64,000 nucleotides of DNA from Paenarthrobacter nitroguajacolicus JCM 14115. Lineage in GTDB: Bacteria; Actinomycetota; Actinomycetes; Actinomycetales; Micrococcaceae. Each line of letters opens with the position of its first letter. Positions within the stretch are counted from its first letter, which is position 1. Shown here piece after piece: positions 10,776 through 20,942 of the stretch. The DNA lies in contig BBFS01000010.1 of NCBI GenBank assembly GCA_001313365.1, positions 1 through 64,000 on the forward strand, read 5' to 3'. A program made the position numbers and the translations under genes. The notes beneath the pieces were generated by a model. It was not told the DNA's origin, did no database searches, and was given only the letters and a program-made list of their open reading frames with translations.

Positions 10776-11822
10776 ATGACTTCATCATCGGGTTCCACAA
10801 ACGGCGCGTTGGGCAATGACGCCCCCCCCATCGGCAACGGGGGGGAACTCATAGGGGGGGCACGGCCAATCGGCATTTTTGACTCAGGTGTGGGTGGATT
10901 GACGGTGGCGCGTTCCATCATCGACCAACTCCCGAACGAATCAATCCTCTATGTGGGCGACACCGCAAACGGCCTTATGGTCCACTTCCCATTGCCGAGG
11001 TCCGGGCGAATGCGCTTGGCGTTATGGACGAGCTGGTGGATTCAGGGGGGGTGAAGTTGCTGACCATCGCCTGCAACTCGGCCTCCGCCGCGGTGCTCCG
11101 TGATGCGAGGGAACGCTATACGGCCCGGTATGGCATACCTGTCATCGAGGTTATCCAACCGGCAGTCCGGCGGGCGGTCTCTGCTACCCGTTCCGGCAGG
11201 ATCGGTGTCATCGGAACCTCGGCCACTGTAGTCCAAGGCTTATGAAGACACGTTCGCTGCCGCTCCGGACCTGACGATTACATCCGTGGCCTGCCCGGCG
11301 TTCGTGAACTTCGTGGAAGCCGGAATCACCACCGGTCCGGATCTCCTGGCCGCCGCCAATGAATACCTTGAGCCACTTAAGGACGCCGGAGTGGACACTG
11401 TGGTCCTGGGTTGCACCCACTACCCACTGCTGACCGGCGTCATCTCATTTGTCATGGGCGAGGACGTCACGCTTGTCTCCAGCGCCGAAGAGACCGCCAA
11501 AGACGTCTACCGCGCCTTGGCCAACCACCGCATCCAGCGGACAGAGTCCCAAGCACCCAGCCACGAATTCATAGCCACTGGCGATGCCACCCAGTTCGAG
11601 ACCCTGGCCCGCCGCTTCCTGGGCCCGGAGGTCCTCTCCGTGAAGCACGTGGACCACGTTGCGGCCCAGTACCCCCCCACAGGCAGCCTTGCCCGCATTA
11701 CTCCCGAAATGCTGGAAGCGGCACGATCGGGAGCGGGGGGGCTGTCCCGCCGCTCGTACTTCGTCCAGCCCGGGGACGCGCTCGCCGGCGGCACCGGCAC
11801 AACCATGGGGCGTGGCCTGTGA
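10776..11822 (+). CDS. murI: Glutamate racemase
   Basis: Produces D-glutamate for peptidoglycan. Motifs: '[19 protein letters not shown]', '[12 protein letters not shown]', first catalytic Cys in '[14 protein letters not shown]', '[13 protein letters not shown]', '[12 protein letters not shown]', and second catalytic Cys in '[15 protein letters not shown]'. After an atypical Ser/Thr/Asn/Gly-rich leader of about 25 residues the length is normal (about 270). Leader runs at 10819, 10845 and 10853 make the N-terminus unreliable; other breaks lie near 10975, 11045, 11232 and 11735. It ends TGA 11820-11822, overlapping the next GTG start. Confidence 0.93.
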
Positions 11823-12627
11823 AGCTGACCATAGTGGGCTGCACGGGCTCGTTCCCCGGTCCGGGTTCGCCGGCGTCGTGCTATCTGGTGACGGCCCACG
11901 ACGGTGAGCGCGAGTGGAAGATCGTGATGGACCTGGGCAGCGGTGCCTTGGGCGCATCCAGCGCTATACGGACTTGGAAGACATCGACGCGATCTTCCTC
12001 ACCCACCTGCACCCCCCGATCACTGCATGGACTCTGCGGCCTGCATGTCGCGGTCCGGTGGAAGCCCGGTGGATGGGGCCGGGATCGCCTGCCGGTTTGG
12101 GGTCCTGCAGCTACTGCAGACAGAATGGCCACGGCCTATGGGCTGGACCTGGATCCCGGCATGCACGAGGAATTCGACTTCACCAACTGGACCGAGCTCA
12201 AGCCGGTCACAGTGGGGGGGCCGTTCACAGTGACCCCCCCTTCGCCGTTAATCACCCCCCCGTTGAAGAGGCTTATGCCTTGCGGGTCACGGCTACGGAA
12301 CCGGGAAAGGACGGCGTATCCGTGACCAAGATCCTGACGTATTCGGGGGGGACACCGATTCCTGCCAGGGACTCGAAGATGCCGCGAGGGACTCAGACCT
12401 GTTCCTTTGTGAGGCGGCCTTCGAGGAAGGCCGCGACGACGGCATCAAGGACGTCCACCTCACCGGTAAACGTGCGGGCGAGGCCGCCATGAATGCAGGT
12501 GCCAAGCGCCTCCTCCTGACGCACATCCCGGTATGGACTTCACAGACCAAAGTGCTGTCCGAAGCCAAACCGGTCTTCACCGGTGACGTGGCTGTTGCCG
12601 TAGCCGGGGGTCCACTACACAATTTAG
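11819..12627 (+). CDS. MBL-fold metallohydrolase (RNase Z-like)
   Basis: Cytoplasmic metallo-beta-lactamase-fold hydrolase of about 265 residues, RNase Z/ElaC-like superfamily. The beta-strand start '[24 protein letters not shown]' and metal sites are visible: 'FLTHLHPDHCMDL' (HxHxDH, restored across a C run near 12010), 'ILTYSGDTDSCQGL' (Asp), and 'AKRLLLTHIPVWTS' (His). This gene sits between murI and rph in many Actinobacteria. GTG 11819 overlaps the murI stop (GTGA). Breaks at about 11948, 12010, 12210-12260, 12343 and 12604; stop TAG 12625-12627. The exact substrate is unknown. Confidence 0.87.
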
Positions 12628-12710
12628 CTGTCCGCTTGACCCAGCTGTTCGCTTCGATCCAACTTTGCAGGGCGTCGGGTTGGGGCCCTCAGCTTGGCTA
12701 AGCTTGAACC

Positions 12711-13475
12711 ATGACTTCTGAAGCTACAGCCACTCCCGTCATCCGCGCCGATGGCCGGACCCCTGACCAACTGCGACCCATCAGCATTACCCGCGGCTGG
12801 TCCAAGCAGGCAGAGGCTCGGCGCTGATCGAGTTCGGGAACACCCGGGTTCTGTGCACAGCTTCGCTGACCGAGGGTGTGCCCCCCCGCTGGCTCAAGGG
12901 CGAAGGCCGCGGCTGGGTAACGGCCGAGTACGCCATGCTTCCCCCCCGGGCCACGAACACCCGGTCCGACCGCGAGTCGGTCAAGGGCAAGATTGGTGGC
13001 CGCACCCACGAGATCTCGCGCCTCATTGGCCGCTCGCTGCGCTCCATCATCGACACCAAGGCGCTGGGTGAAAACACGATCGTTTTGGACTGCGACGTCC
13101 TCCAGGCCGACGGCGGTACACGCACTGCCGCGATCACCGGCGCGTATGTGGCGCTGGCGGAAGCCATCCGGTTTGCCCGTGAGAACAAGCTGATCGCCCG
13201 CAACGCAGAGCCCTTGGTGGACACCATCGCGGCAGTTTCCGTGGGCATCATCGATGGCGTTCCGATGCTGGACCTGCCGTACGTGGAAGACGTCCGCGCG
13301 GAGACCGATATGAATGTGGTGGTCACCGGTTCGGGCAAATTTGTGGAAGTTCAGGGAACTGCAGAAGGTGCCCCCGTTCGACCGCGACGAACTCAATGCG
13401 CTGCTTGATCTTGCCCTCCTCGGCACCACCCAGCTGTCCGCAATCCAGCGCGAGACGCTGGCGGAAGCTCCGTGA
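12711..13475 (+). CDS. rph: Ribonuclease PH
   Basis: Phosphorolytic 3' exoribonuclease that trims tRNA precursors. Family motifs: '[19 protein letters not shown]', '[19 protein letters not shown]', '[15 protein letters not shown]', '[19 protein letters not shown]' (RNA-binding arginines), '[24 protein letters not shown]' and '[20 protein letters not shown]'. About 250 residues, normal. Breaks at 12810, 12880, 12942 and 13370. The TGA 13473-13475 overlaps the GTG of rdgB by 4 bases (GTGA). Confidence 0.95.
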
Positions 13476-14139
13476 GCGGCACGCCGATTCCCGGGGGCTC
13501 CACGCCTCGTCCTGGCAACACACAATAAGGGCAAGCTGAAGGAGCTCCGCGAACTTCTCCGGGGCCAGGTTCCAGGGCTCGACGTCGACACCCAGGTGGT
13601 GGACGCCGCTGCGGCAGGCGCCCCCGGATGTTGCCGAAACCGGTGTCACCTTTGCTGAGAACTCCCTCCTCAAGGCCAGGGCCGTGGCGGAAGCGACTGG
13701 CCTCCCGGCCATCGCTGACGACTCCGGATTGGCCGTTGATGTGCTGGGCGGGCCCCGGTATTTTTTCGGCACGCTGGTCCGGCAGGCACGGCGATGACGT
13801 CGCCAACCTGAACCTGTTGCTGGCACAGCTCTCTGACGTTCCGGACTCGTTCCGCGGCGCTGCGTTCGTCTGTGCGGCTGCGCTGGCGGTCCCGGGTCCC
13901 GACGGCATTGCCCGCGAGACCGTGGAGTATGGCCAGTTGGAAGGGGCGCTCCTGCGCGAGCCGCGCGGGGGGGAGGGCGGCTTCGGCTACGACCCCGTGC
14001 TGCAACCTGCCGGGATGGATCGGAGCTGTGCCGAGCTTAGCTCTGAGGAGAAGAACGCCATCAGCCACCGGGGGGGCAGGCGTTCCGCGCGTTGCTTCCC
14101 GCCATTGTGTCGGCGTTGTCCGAGGCCGGTTCGAACTAG
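13472..14139 (+). CDS. rdgB: XTP/dITP pyrophosphatase (Ham1/RdgB)
   Basis: House-cleaning pyrophosphatase removing dITP/XTP from nucleotide pools. Recognised from '[18 protein letters not shown]' (substrate loop), '[34 protein letters not shown]' (split for reading), '[18 protein letters not shown]', '[11 protein letters not shown]', '[12 protein letters not shown]' and '[18 protein letters not shown]'. The order rph-rdgB with a GTGA overlap is standard in Actinobacteria. Breaks at 13490, 13620, 13752 and 14071; the run at 13966 is near a Gly pair. Stop TAG 14137-14139. Confidence 0.93.
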
Positions 14140-14154
14140 TTCCTTCGTGGACGC

Positions 14155-14189
14155 AAAAGGCACCCCCCCGCTGTGCGGGGTGCCTTTTT
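14155..14189. terminator. Terminator after rdgB
   Basis: GGCACCCC...GGGGTGCC hairpin with a CGCTGTG loop, preceded by AAAA and followed by TTTTT; serves the murI-rdgB operon and possibly the convergent DedA gene. One arm carries a 7-C run facing four G. Confidence 0.8.
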
Positions 14190-14216
14190 GCTGCGCTTTG
14201 GGCGGTTGCCTGAGCC

Positions 14217-14999
14217 TTAGTGCTCGCTGTGCTTGCCGCCCTCGTGCTCCTCGATGAACTCTTCCACGGGGTCGGTGCCTTCGGCCGCGGCCCTGCGCTT
14301 GGCCATGAATCCCCCCGGCCGATCTCAATGAAGATCGGGATGACGGAGATCAGGACGATGACGATGAAGATGATGTCGATGTTGTTGCCAACCCACTCAA
14401 ACTGGCCAAGCCATGCGCCGAGCAAGGTAACGCCGCCGCCCCAGAGGACTGCGCCAATGACGTTGAAGAGGAAGAATTTGCGCTTGTCCATCTGCGCAAC
14501 ACCCACGATCACCGGCACGAAAGTGCGGATGATGGGAACGAACCGAGCCAGGATCAAAGCCTTGCCGCCGTGCTTTTCGAAGAACGCGTGGGCGCTCTCC
14601 ACGTTTTCCTTCTTGAACAGCCGTGAATCCGGCTTATTGAAGATTGCCGGGCCGGCCTTGGACCCGATGAGGTAGCCGGTTTGGTTGCCGATGATGGCGG
14701 CCACGATGATCATGGCGCACATGGCCCACAGATTGAACTCGATGGCGCCGGTGGAGACCAGGAGTCCCGCCGTAAACAGCATGGAGTCACCGGGCAGGAA
14801 GAACCCCCCCACCAAGAGGCCTGTTTCCGCGAACACAATGGCGCAGACCAGGAGGACCACCCACGGTCCCAAAGGTGAATCGCGGAGGAAGACGTCGGGG
14901 GTTCAGCCAGTCCGGCAGGAACGAAGCCATAGGCGGCGAAACCGGTCCCGCGCCTCCGAAGGTGGATACGGCAAGGTCGCTTATCGCAGAAAAGATCAC
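14217..14999 (-). CDS. DedA family membrane protein (SNARE-associated/VTT domain)
   Basis: Integral membrane protein of about 255 residues, DedA family, proposed to act in undecaprenyl-phosphate or lipid transport. Key segments: '[33 protein letters not shown]' region (E and the G-F-x-x-P-G-D motif), 'GNQTGYLIGSKAGPAIF', 'FFEKHGGKALILARFVPIIRTFVPVIVGVAQM' region with the conserved R-F-x-P-x-x-R-T, and late helices 'IIFIVIVLISVIPIFIEIG'. The tail is charged (KRRAAAEG...EEHEGGKHSEH). The GTG complementary to 14997-14999 is the best start. Breaks lie near 14311, 14805, 14895 and 14932. Confidence 0.88.
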
Positions 15000-15047
15000 C
15001 CATCAAGCCTACTTGACGGCCGTCGTCGAATTTTTCCCGGTTATCCC

Positions 15048-15075
15048 TTGACTGCTGGTTTGCTGGTTGTATGGT
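15048..15075 (+). promoter_or_regulatory. Promoter of the GntR-ABC operon
   Basis: TTGACT (15048-15053), a 16-base spacer and TATGGT (15070-15075) lie just upstream of the GntR gene and overlap the inverted repeat at 15073-15096. The layout suggests repression by blocking the -10 region. Confidence 0.55.
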
Positions 15076-15096
15076 TAGTTACATGAGTAATGAACC
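15073..15096. promoter_or_regulatory. Probable GntR (YtrA-type) operator
   Basis: Inverted repeat with arms GGTT-2-TTAC and GTAA-2-AACC around a 4-base centre, 19 bases before the regulator start. Position over the presumed -10 box and symmetry fit autoregulation by the adjacent GntR protein. Seen in sequence; binding is inferred. Confidence 0.6.
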
Positions 15097-15114
15097 AGTA
15101 AGGCGGTGGTGCTC

Positions 15115-15517
15115 ATGATCGATGACAGCAAGCCGATCTTCATGCAGATCGCCGAACTCATCGAAAACGGAATCGTGGACGGCACCATGCTGAAGAGTCG
15201 CAGGTTCCTTCCACCAATGAGTTCGCCGCTTTCCACCGCATCAACCCGGCGACTGCCGCCAAGGGCGTCAATCTGCTGGTGGATTCAGGAATTCTCTATA
15301 AACGCAGGGGGGGATAGGGATGTTCGTCGCCACAGGAGCGCGCGCGCAATTGGTAGCACGCCGCACCGAGGAATTCTTCGAGCAGTACGTCAAGCCGCTC
15401 GCAATGGAGGCCCGAAAGCTGGGCATCTCACCAGAGCAGCTGAACACGATGATCGAACGCAGCTCCGGGCTTGCACCGGAAACCGGGACAGACAAGGAAA
15501 GGAGCGCGGCCCTGTGA
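15115..15517 (+). CDS. GntR family transcriptional regulator (YtrA subfamily)
   Basis: Short GntR protein of about 130 residues: winged-helix domain only ('SKPIFMQIAELIENGIVDG', '...VPSTNEFAAFHRINPATAAKGVNLLVDSGILYKRRGIGMFV' restored across the run at 15305) plus a small C-terminal helix pair ('EEFFEQYVKPLAMEARKLGIS'), the YtrA layout without an effector domain. ATG 15115 has AAGGCGG eight bases upstream. The TGA overlaps the GTG of the ABC ATPase. Such regulators usually repress their own ABC operon. Confidence 0.87.
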
Positions 15518-16451
15518 ACGACACCATCGTCGAGGCCCGTAACCTGATCAAGCATTACAAAGACCTCAACGCTCTGGACAACGTTAACCTCAGCCTCTCG
15601 GCGAATCGCATTTACGGCTTGCTGGGACGCAACGGTGCGGGCAAGACCACGTTGATGTCAATCCTCACCGCCCAAGCCTTCGCCACTTCCGGCGAAGCCC
15701 TGGTTTTTGGCGGCAGCGCCTACGAGAACGATGCCGTATTGTCCCGGATCTGCTTCATCCGTGAATCGCAGAAATATCCGGACGACTTCCAGCCGCAGCA
15801 CGCCTTCCGCTCCGCGGCGCTCTTCTACAAGAACTGGGACCAAGGATTCGCTGACCGCCTCGCCGAAGACTTCCAGCTTCCCGTCAAGCGCCGGATCAAG
15901 AAGCTCTCACGTGGTCAGCTGTCCGCCGTCGGAGTCATCATTGGCCTCGCCTCGCGCGCAGAACTGACGTTCTTCGATGAGCCGTACCTGGGTCTCGACG
16001 CCGTCGCACGGCAACTGTTCTACGACCGCCTGGTGGAGGACTACGCCGAACACCCCCGCACCATCATCCTTTCCTCACACTTGATCGACGAGGTAGCGAA
16101 CCTCCTTGAACACGTCATCGTGATTGACCGGGGGACGGATCATCATGGACGCCGATGCCGACGAGATCCGGGGTTCGGCTGTCACTGTGTCAGGTTCCGC
16201 AGACAAGGTGGACGCCTTCCTGGCCGGCCGCAGGATCCTGCACCGCGAAACGCTGGGGTCCTTGGCCTCCGTGACGGTGGACGAGGTTCTCAGCGGCCCC
16301 CGAACGCACCGAAGCCCAGGAGTTGGGCCTTGAACTATCGCCGGTTTCCTTGCAACAGCTGGTGGTGCGGAAGACCATGGCCGGTACCGAATCCGGCCTC
16401 TCATCAAATACCGGAGACTTCGCCGATGACACGATGGAGGCAAAGCGATGA
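15514..16451 (+). CDS. ABC transporter ATP-binding protein (YtrB/EcsA-like)
   Basis: ATPase of the GntR-linked ABC system, about 310 residues. Walker A 'LLGRNGAGKTTLMSIL', Q-loop region 'RICFIRESQKYPDDF', signature 'LSRGQLSAVGVIIGLA', Walker B 'ELTFFDEPYLGLDAV', H-loop 'IILSSHLIDEV'. Downstream of the ATPase domain is a ligand-like extension ('DADEIRGSAVTVSGSADKVDAFLAGRRIL'). The frame changes near 16131 and 16295. The terminal TGA overlaps the ATG of the permease (ATGA). Operon-mates are the repressor and a permease, as in ytrABCDEF-type systems responding to cell-envelope stress; the ligand is unknown. Confidence 0.87.
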
Positions 16452-17146
16452 GCAGGACGCTGGCAGTTGCCCGGATGCAGCTGATTAATAAGTGGACGTA
16501 CATCGGATGGCCATTGACCATCCTGGCGGCATCCTTCCTGATGTCGCTGGCTATCTTCGCGCTCATTCCCGTCACCGAGGGGGGGAAAAATGGTGGCGGC
16601 AGCCAGGCGCCCTTGTGTACTTCCTGGTCCTTGGAATCCAGAGTATGACCTTGGTCTTTCCCTTCTCTCAGGGCCTCAGCATCAGCCGGCGTGCGTTCTA
16701 CCTGGGAACCCTGGGTCTCTTCTCACTGATCGCGGTCGGGATGACAGTGCTCTACATGCTGGGTGGCGTCATCGAACGGGCAACCAACGGCTGGGGGGGT
16801 GTCGATGGCTACTTCTTCAATATCCCCTGGGTCACGGATGGTCCTTGGTACTCGACAGCAGCATTCTTCTTCGTGCTGATGATGTTCATGTTCATCATCG
16901 GGTTCTGGTTCGCCACCATCTTCAAACGTTGGGGGGGCACCACTGGAACGCTGGTCTCAACCTTGGGCACAACAGTCGCCCTGGTCGGTGCGGCTGCCCT
17001 CACGACGTTCTTGCAGGGATGGGGGGGACACGTTGGCGGTTGGTTTGCCCAGCAGACGCCGCTTAGCATCAGCGGATGGGCTGCGCTGCTGTGCGTCATC
17101 CTGGCGGCCGGTTCCTACACAACCCTTCGCAGGGCCACCCCCATAG
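16448..17146 (+). CDS. ABC transporter permease of the GntR-linked operon
   Basis: Membrane subunit of about 230 residues with roughly six helices: 'WTYIGWPLTILAASFLMSLAIFALI', 'VYFLVLGIQSMTLVFPFSQGLSISR', 'FYLGTLGLFSLIAVGMTVLYMLGGVI', 'STAAFFFVLMMFMFIIGFWFATIF', 'GTLVSTLGTTVALVGAAALTTFL' and 'ISGWAALLCVILAAGSYTTLRRA'. Breaks at 16579, 16795, 16931 and 17021. The restored reading ends at TAG 17144-17146, assuming one excess C at 17138-17142. Confidence 0.8.
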
Positions 17147-17180
17147 GCTCAAATGTAGCGTTGGCCACAATGCAGGACGG

Positions 17181-17224
17181 AAGGGCCGCCCCCCCGCCGC
17201 GGAAATCGGCAAGGGCGGCCTTTT
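17181..17224 (+). terminator. Terminator of the GntR-ABC operon
   Basis: GGCCGCCC (17184-17191) pairs with GGGCGGCC (17213-17220), followed by TTTT. Confidence 0.7.
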
Positions 17225-17243
17225 CCACCTGTAATCTTGTCCA

Positions 17244-18263
17244 GTGGCATTGGACTTTACGGCGATCGACTTTGAAACAGCCAACGGCTTCCGGGGGTCG
17301 CCGTGTTCGGTAGGCCTCAGTAAAGTCCGTGGCGGAGTAGTAGTGGAGGAAGCCTCCTGGCTCATGCGCCCGCCCGAAAACCACGATCACTTCGAGTTCC
17401 ACAACACGCGCATCCACGGCATCCGCGCCGAAGACGTCGCTGATCGCCCCCGGTTCGGGGGGGAGCTCTTCCCGGAAATTGGCGCCTTCATCGGTGACGA
17501 CGTACTCGCTGCCCACAACGCAGCCTTCGACCTCGGCGTTATCCGGTCAGGCCTGGAAGTCTCCGGTCTTGCCGGGCCAGCTACGACTATGTGTGCACTG
17601 TGATGCTGTCCCGCCGCTGCTACTCATTGGTGTCCAACTCTTTGCCCTATGCCGCCGAGGAGGCAGGCGTTCCCCTGGTCAACCACCACGACGCCGCGGA
17701 AGACGCCCGCGCCTGCGCCGGAATCCTTGTGGACATCGCCCGACGGAACAGCGCCAACAGCATCGCCGAACTCTACCTTTCCCTTGGCCTCAACCTGCCG
17801 AAGCAACCTGCCTTCGATCCAGCCCAAGGTCTGTCCAAAGCGACCATGTCCGCCCTCGCTGCCAGAACCGGAAGCTTCGCAGAACGAACATTGGAGCGAG
17901 CACTTGGCGTCCCCCCCGGCGGTTTTCAGAACTGGCCGGAGGAGGGCCCAAACCCCCCCTGCCGAACCCGGCTGCGGAACCCGGACATCCGCTCTTCGGC
18001 CAGACAGTTGTGTTCACAGGCGACCTCGCCATCACCAGGCCGGAGGCGAAATCCCGCGCCGCGGACATGGGGGGGCACGTCCGGAAAGCCGGGTCACCGC
18101 GCGCACCACTGTTCTGATCGTCGGTGATGGCTTCGTGGCAGGCGACCTTCGCGCCGGCCGACTCACAGGCAAAGCCAAACGGGTCCTGGAACTGCATGCC
18201 AAGGGCCAGCAAATCGAGGTTGTTTCTGAGGGCGAGTTCCTGCAGATGGTGGGCGGCGCGTAA
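17244..18263 (+). CDS. DnaQ-like 3'-5' exonuclease with C-terminal BRCT domain
   Basis: DEDDh-type exonuclease: 'DFTAIDFETANGF' (ExoI, D and E), 'VLAAHNAAFDLGVIRSGL' (ExoII, D), and 'VPLVNHHDAAEDARACAGILV' (ExoIII, H and D). The middle is a linker ('AFDPAQGLSKATMSALAAR'), then a BRCT-like domain: 'PLFGQTVVFTGDLAITRPEAKSRAADMGGHV...VTARTTVLIVGDG...GKAKRVLELHAKGQQIEVVSEGEFLQMV'. About 335 residues. This resembles the epsilon/UvrC-like exonuclease-BRCT proteins of Actinobacteria. Start GTG 17244. Breaks near 17456, 17575, 17910, 17953, 18067 and 18090. Confidence 0.85.
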
Positions 18264-18345
18264 CCTTCCGGCCGCCGGGTCATATGGTCACACTGCGCAA
18301 TAATCCTTCCCGCCGGAAGAGCGGCACTCCTAGCCTTGGGGGGGG

Positions 18346-18919
18346 ATGACCAAGTCAGCCCTTCCCCAAGCTCCCGAGCGCCGTCCTGCCAGCGGTCCCG
18401 CTCCTTCTGGCGCTGCAACAAACGGTGGGTCTGGTTGGCGGGCTTTTTTCGCTTTCCCCAATCCCGTCAATGAATATGCTGCCCGGATCACGGCCGGACT
18501 GGTTGTGGTGGTGGCCGTCGCTACCTTGCTGACCGGCTGGGGTTGGGGGCTTGGTGGTACTTGCTGTCGGATTCTGGCTTCGCGTGCTGTTTGGACCACG
18601 GATCTCCCCGCTCGCTCTTCTGTCAGTCAAGGTGTTGGCACCAAGGATCGGGCACGCCAAGCTTGTGGCCGGTCCTCCCAAGCGGTTCGCCCAAGGGATC
18701 GGCGCCGCACTGACGAGTGCCGCCGTCGTGCTGTTTTTCACCGGCTTCCAGCCAGCCGCCTGGATTCTGCTGGCGCTGCTGATCGTGGCGGCTTCGCTGG
18801 AAGCGTTTGTGGGTTTCTGCCTCGGCTGCGCGATCTTTGGGTTCCTTCAGCGCAGGGGGGGCCTCATCCCCGAGGACGTGTGCGAGGCCTGCAACAACGT
18901 GACGCTCCGCCGGATCTAG
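18346..18919 (+). CDS. DUF4395 family membrane protein
   Basis: About 190 residues: a Pro/Ser/Ala-rich N-terminus, then four hydrophobic segments including 'ITAGLVVVVAVATLLTGWGWGLVVLAVGFWLRVLFGPRISPLALL' region and 'FAQGIGAALTSAAVVLFFTGFQPAAWILLALLIVAASLEAFVGFCLGCAIFGFL' region. The 'FCLGC' Cys pair and 'PNPVNEYAARI' are typical of DUF4395. Frame breaks near 18540 and 18855. Function unknown; the family often occurs near thioredoxin-like genes, not seen here. Confidence 0.8.
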
Positions 18920-18926
18920 CTATTGT

Positions 18927-20010
18927 TTAGCCGGTGGTGACGGCAAGCAATCTGTCCGCCATGCCGCGAATGACTTCCGGCGCTTCCAGGGACTCGAGCC
19001 AGTCGGACGGCAGGCCGTCTTTGCCGTAGTAGGCCCCCCCCAGGATGTTTCCCGCAATGGAGCCTGTGGAGTCGCTGTCGCCACTGTGGTTGATGGCCAT
19101 GGATATTGCATTGCCGAAGTGTTCTGCCGGCGTTCCGCCGCTGGTGGCCAGCACAGCGTAAAGCCCGACGGCGAGTGCTTCCTCGGCAATCCAGCCTCAC
19201 CGAGCGCTGTGGTCAGTCCTTCCGGGTCCAGTGGGGGGGCATGCTGCAACGACAACTGCAGGGCGGCTTCCAGCCGCTCCGCCAGCTCGGGTGCTTTGGT
19301 GGGGGACACCGTTGACATAGCTGAGGGCCTCGATAGCGGAGGTGCGGATGTCGCTTCCGGCCACGATGTTGTGGATCAGCAGGCTGAATGCTGCTGCGCT
19401 GAGTCGCGCCGAAGGGTGTCCGTGCGTCAAGGAGGCGGCGTCCGAGCTGAGTTTGTAGACGGCTTCCCTTGAAATGTGGGGGGGATGAGTCCGAACGGGG
19501 GGGCAGAACGCATCACAGTGCCGCAACCTTTGGAGTCGGCGTTGACCGGCCGTGCAACTGTTCCCATTTCCCCCCGTTGCCAAACCACTGAGGCAGGCAT
19601 TTCCGGGTGCCCGGCGGTGACGCAGGACCTCCTGGGCGTCGATCCAGCGCGGTTGCGGCACAGGAGCGGAGGAGGCAACGGCAACATCCTGGGTAGCGAG
19701 CCAGCGGAGGTAGGCCAGCCAAAGGCAGGCGATTTCGTCCGCCGCCAAGCCGTCGTTGGCCCATTCGAGCGCTTCCACAAGACCGTCAACGGTGTACAAG
19801 GTCATTTGCGTGTCGTCCGAGAAGTGGCTGCGGCCGTCGAGTTGCGCGAAAGACGTCAGGCCGCCGGAACCATAGCGGGCACGGATCGCGGCAATGGAGT
19901 CGAACTCCACGGCATAACCCAGGGAGTCACCCAAGGCTCCTCCCAAAAGTGACCCGTGGACTCGGGATTCGAAGGAAGGAACAGCGGGGGGGATTTAGCT
20001 CAACACTCAT
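18927..20010 (-). CDS. ADP-ribosylglycohydrolase family protein
   Basis: Hydrolase that removes ADP-ribose from proteins or related substrates. The metal-binding signatures are visible: 'GSLLGGALGDSLGYAVEFDSI', 'FSDDTQMTLYTVDGL', 'SKGCGTVMRSAPFG', 'ASLTHGHPSARLSAAAFSLLIHNIV', and 'NHSGDSDSTGSIAGNILGAYYG', which supplies the second Asp cluster. About 350 residues. The start is the ATG complementary to 20008-20010. Many breaks (19032, 19195, 19232, 19305, 19485, 19498, 19995). The start lies only 36 bases from the divergent DUF202 gene. Confidence 0.88.
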
Positions 20011-20046
20011 GCCAGTAACTTACCGTGCCCGTGAACCGCCGCTGAT

Positions 20047-20454
20047 ATGGTGGGGGGGAAGCTGCACGGCACTGACAAAACTTGGAGTGACATTTTGCGT
20101 GAACCTGCTTGGCGACGGACAGGCAAGACGCCCGACTACAGGTTTTCCCTTGCCAACGAACGCACCTTCCTCGCGTGGATCCGCACGTCCCTGGCATTGC
20201 TCGCCGGCGCGGTTGCCGTTGACCAGCTGGCCCCCGAACATCGCGCCCACACCCGTCCGGCTGGTCCTTTGTGTCTTGCTGGCACTGGTCGGGGGCCGGG
20301 CTGGCGGCGCTTTCCTACCGCCGTTGGGGGGCAGATGGAAGCGGCGATGCGCAATGATCAGGCGCTTCCGTTCTCCAGGGTCATGCTGTTCATGACCATT
20401 GTTGTTGCCGTAGCGGCGTTCGCGTTCGCTGTGCTGATATTGGTGGCGCGGTAA
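20047..20454 (+). CDS. DUF202 (YidH-like) membrane protein
   Basis: Small inner-membrane protein of about 130 residues. Signature '[29 protein letters not shown]' and later helices '[21 protein letters not shown]' and '[21 protein letters not shown]' identify the YidH/DUF202 family. Breaks near 20235 and 20290. It is followed after 2 bases by a second DUF202 protein, a pairing typical of these genes (YidG/YidH-like). Function unknown. Confidence 0.85.
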   Translation: MVGGKLHGTDKTWSDILREPAWRRTGKTPDYRFSLANERTFLAWIRTSLALLAGAVAVDQLAPEHRAHTRPAGPLCLAGTGRGPGWRRFPTAVGGQMEAAMRNDQALPFSRVMLFMTIVVAVAAFAFAVLILVAR

Positions 20455-20456
20455 GC

Positions 20457-20801
20457 ATGGAAGTCCGCGACCCCCCCGGTTGCAACCCGAGCGCACCACC
20501 TTGGCATGGCGCCGGACGCTGATCTCGTTGGTAGTAGTGGACTTGTTTATCTGGAGGAGCTGGCTGACGTCTGAGCCCTCCACGGGCAACCTCGTCGCCG
20601 GTCTCCCCGGACTTGATTACCAAGGGATCTGTGCACTCATGGCGGCACTTGCCACCATCGTGCTGGCGTCCGTGGTGTGGGTTCGCTCACGCCAACTCCA
20701 GGTCGGAAACGAGGCGGCATCAGCGGCTTGTCCTGGTCAGCACGCTGGCTGTGATGGGCCTTGGTGCCACTGCCATCGCTGCCATTGCCTTGGGTGGATA
20801 A
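20457..20801 (+). CDS. Second DUF202 (YidG-like) membrane protein
   Basis: About 113 residues, partner of the preceding gene. 'LQPERTTLAWRRTLISLVVVDLFIWRSWL' is the DUF202 N-terminal signature, followed by two helices: 'GICALMAALATIVLASVVWVRSRQL' and 'RLVLVSTLAVMGLGATAIAAIAL'. ATG 20457 is 2 bases after the previous stop. Breaks at 20471 and about 20720. Confidence 0.82.
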
Positions 20802-20942
20802 GCTTGGAGGCGGGATTCAGCAACCGTCCAGACTCTGCTGGCAGGATACTCAGTGGCTTTGAGCTTGCGTTACCCCCCCTGCCAATACCAGCGTGCGGCC
20901 GGTCAACCCGGCATCCATACCAACCGTAAGGACCCATTCGAC

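Noticed and set aside
13670..14872. Long open frame opposite rdgB extending from the DedA gene
   Set aside because: Only the part matching DedA has family similarity; the remaining antisense part is a shadow of rdgB produced by high GC content and a frame change near 14311.
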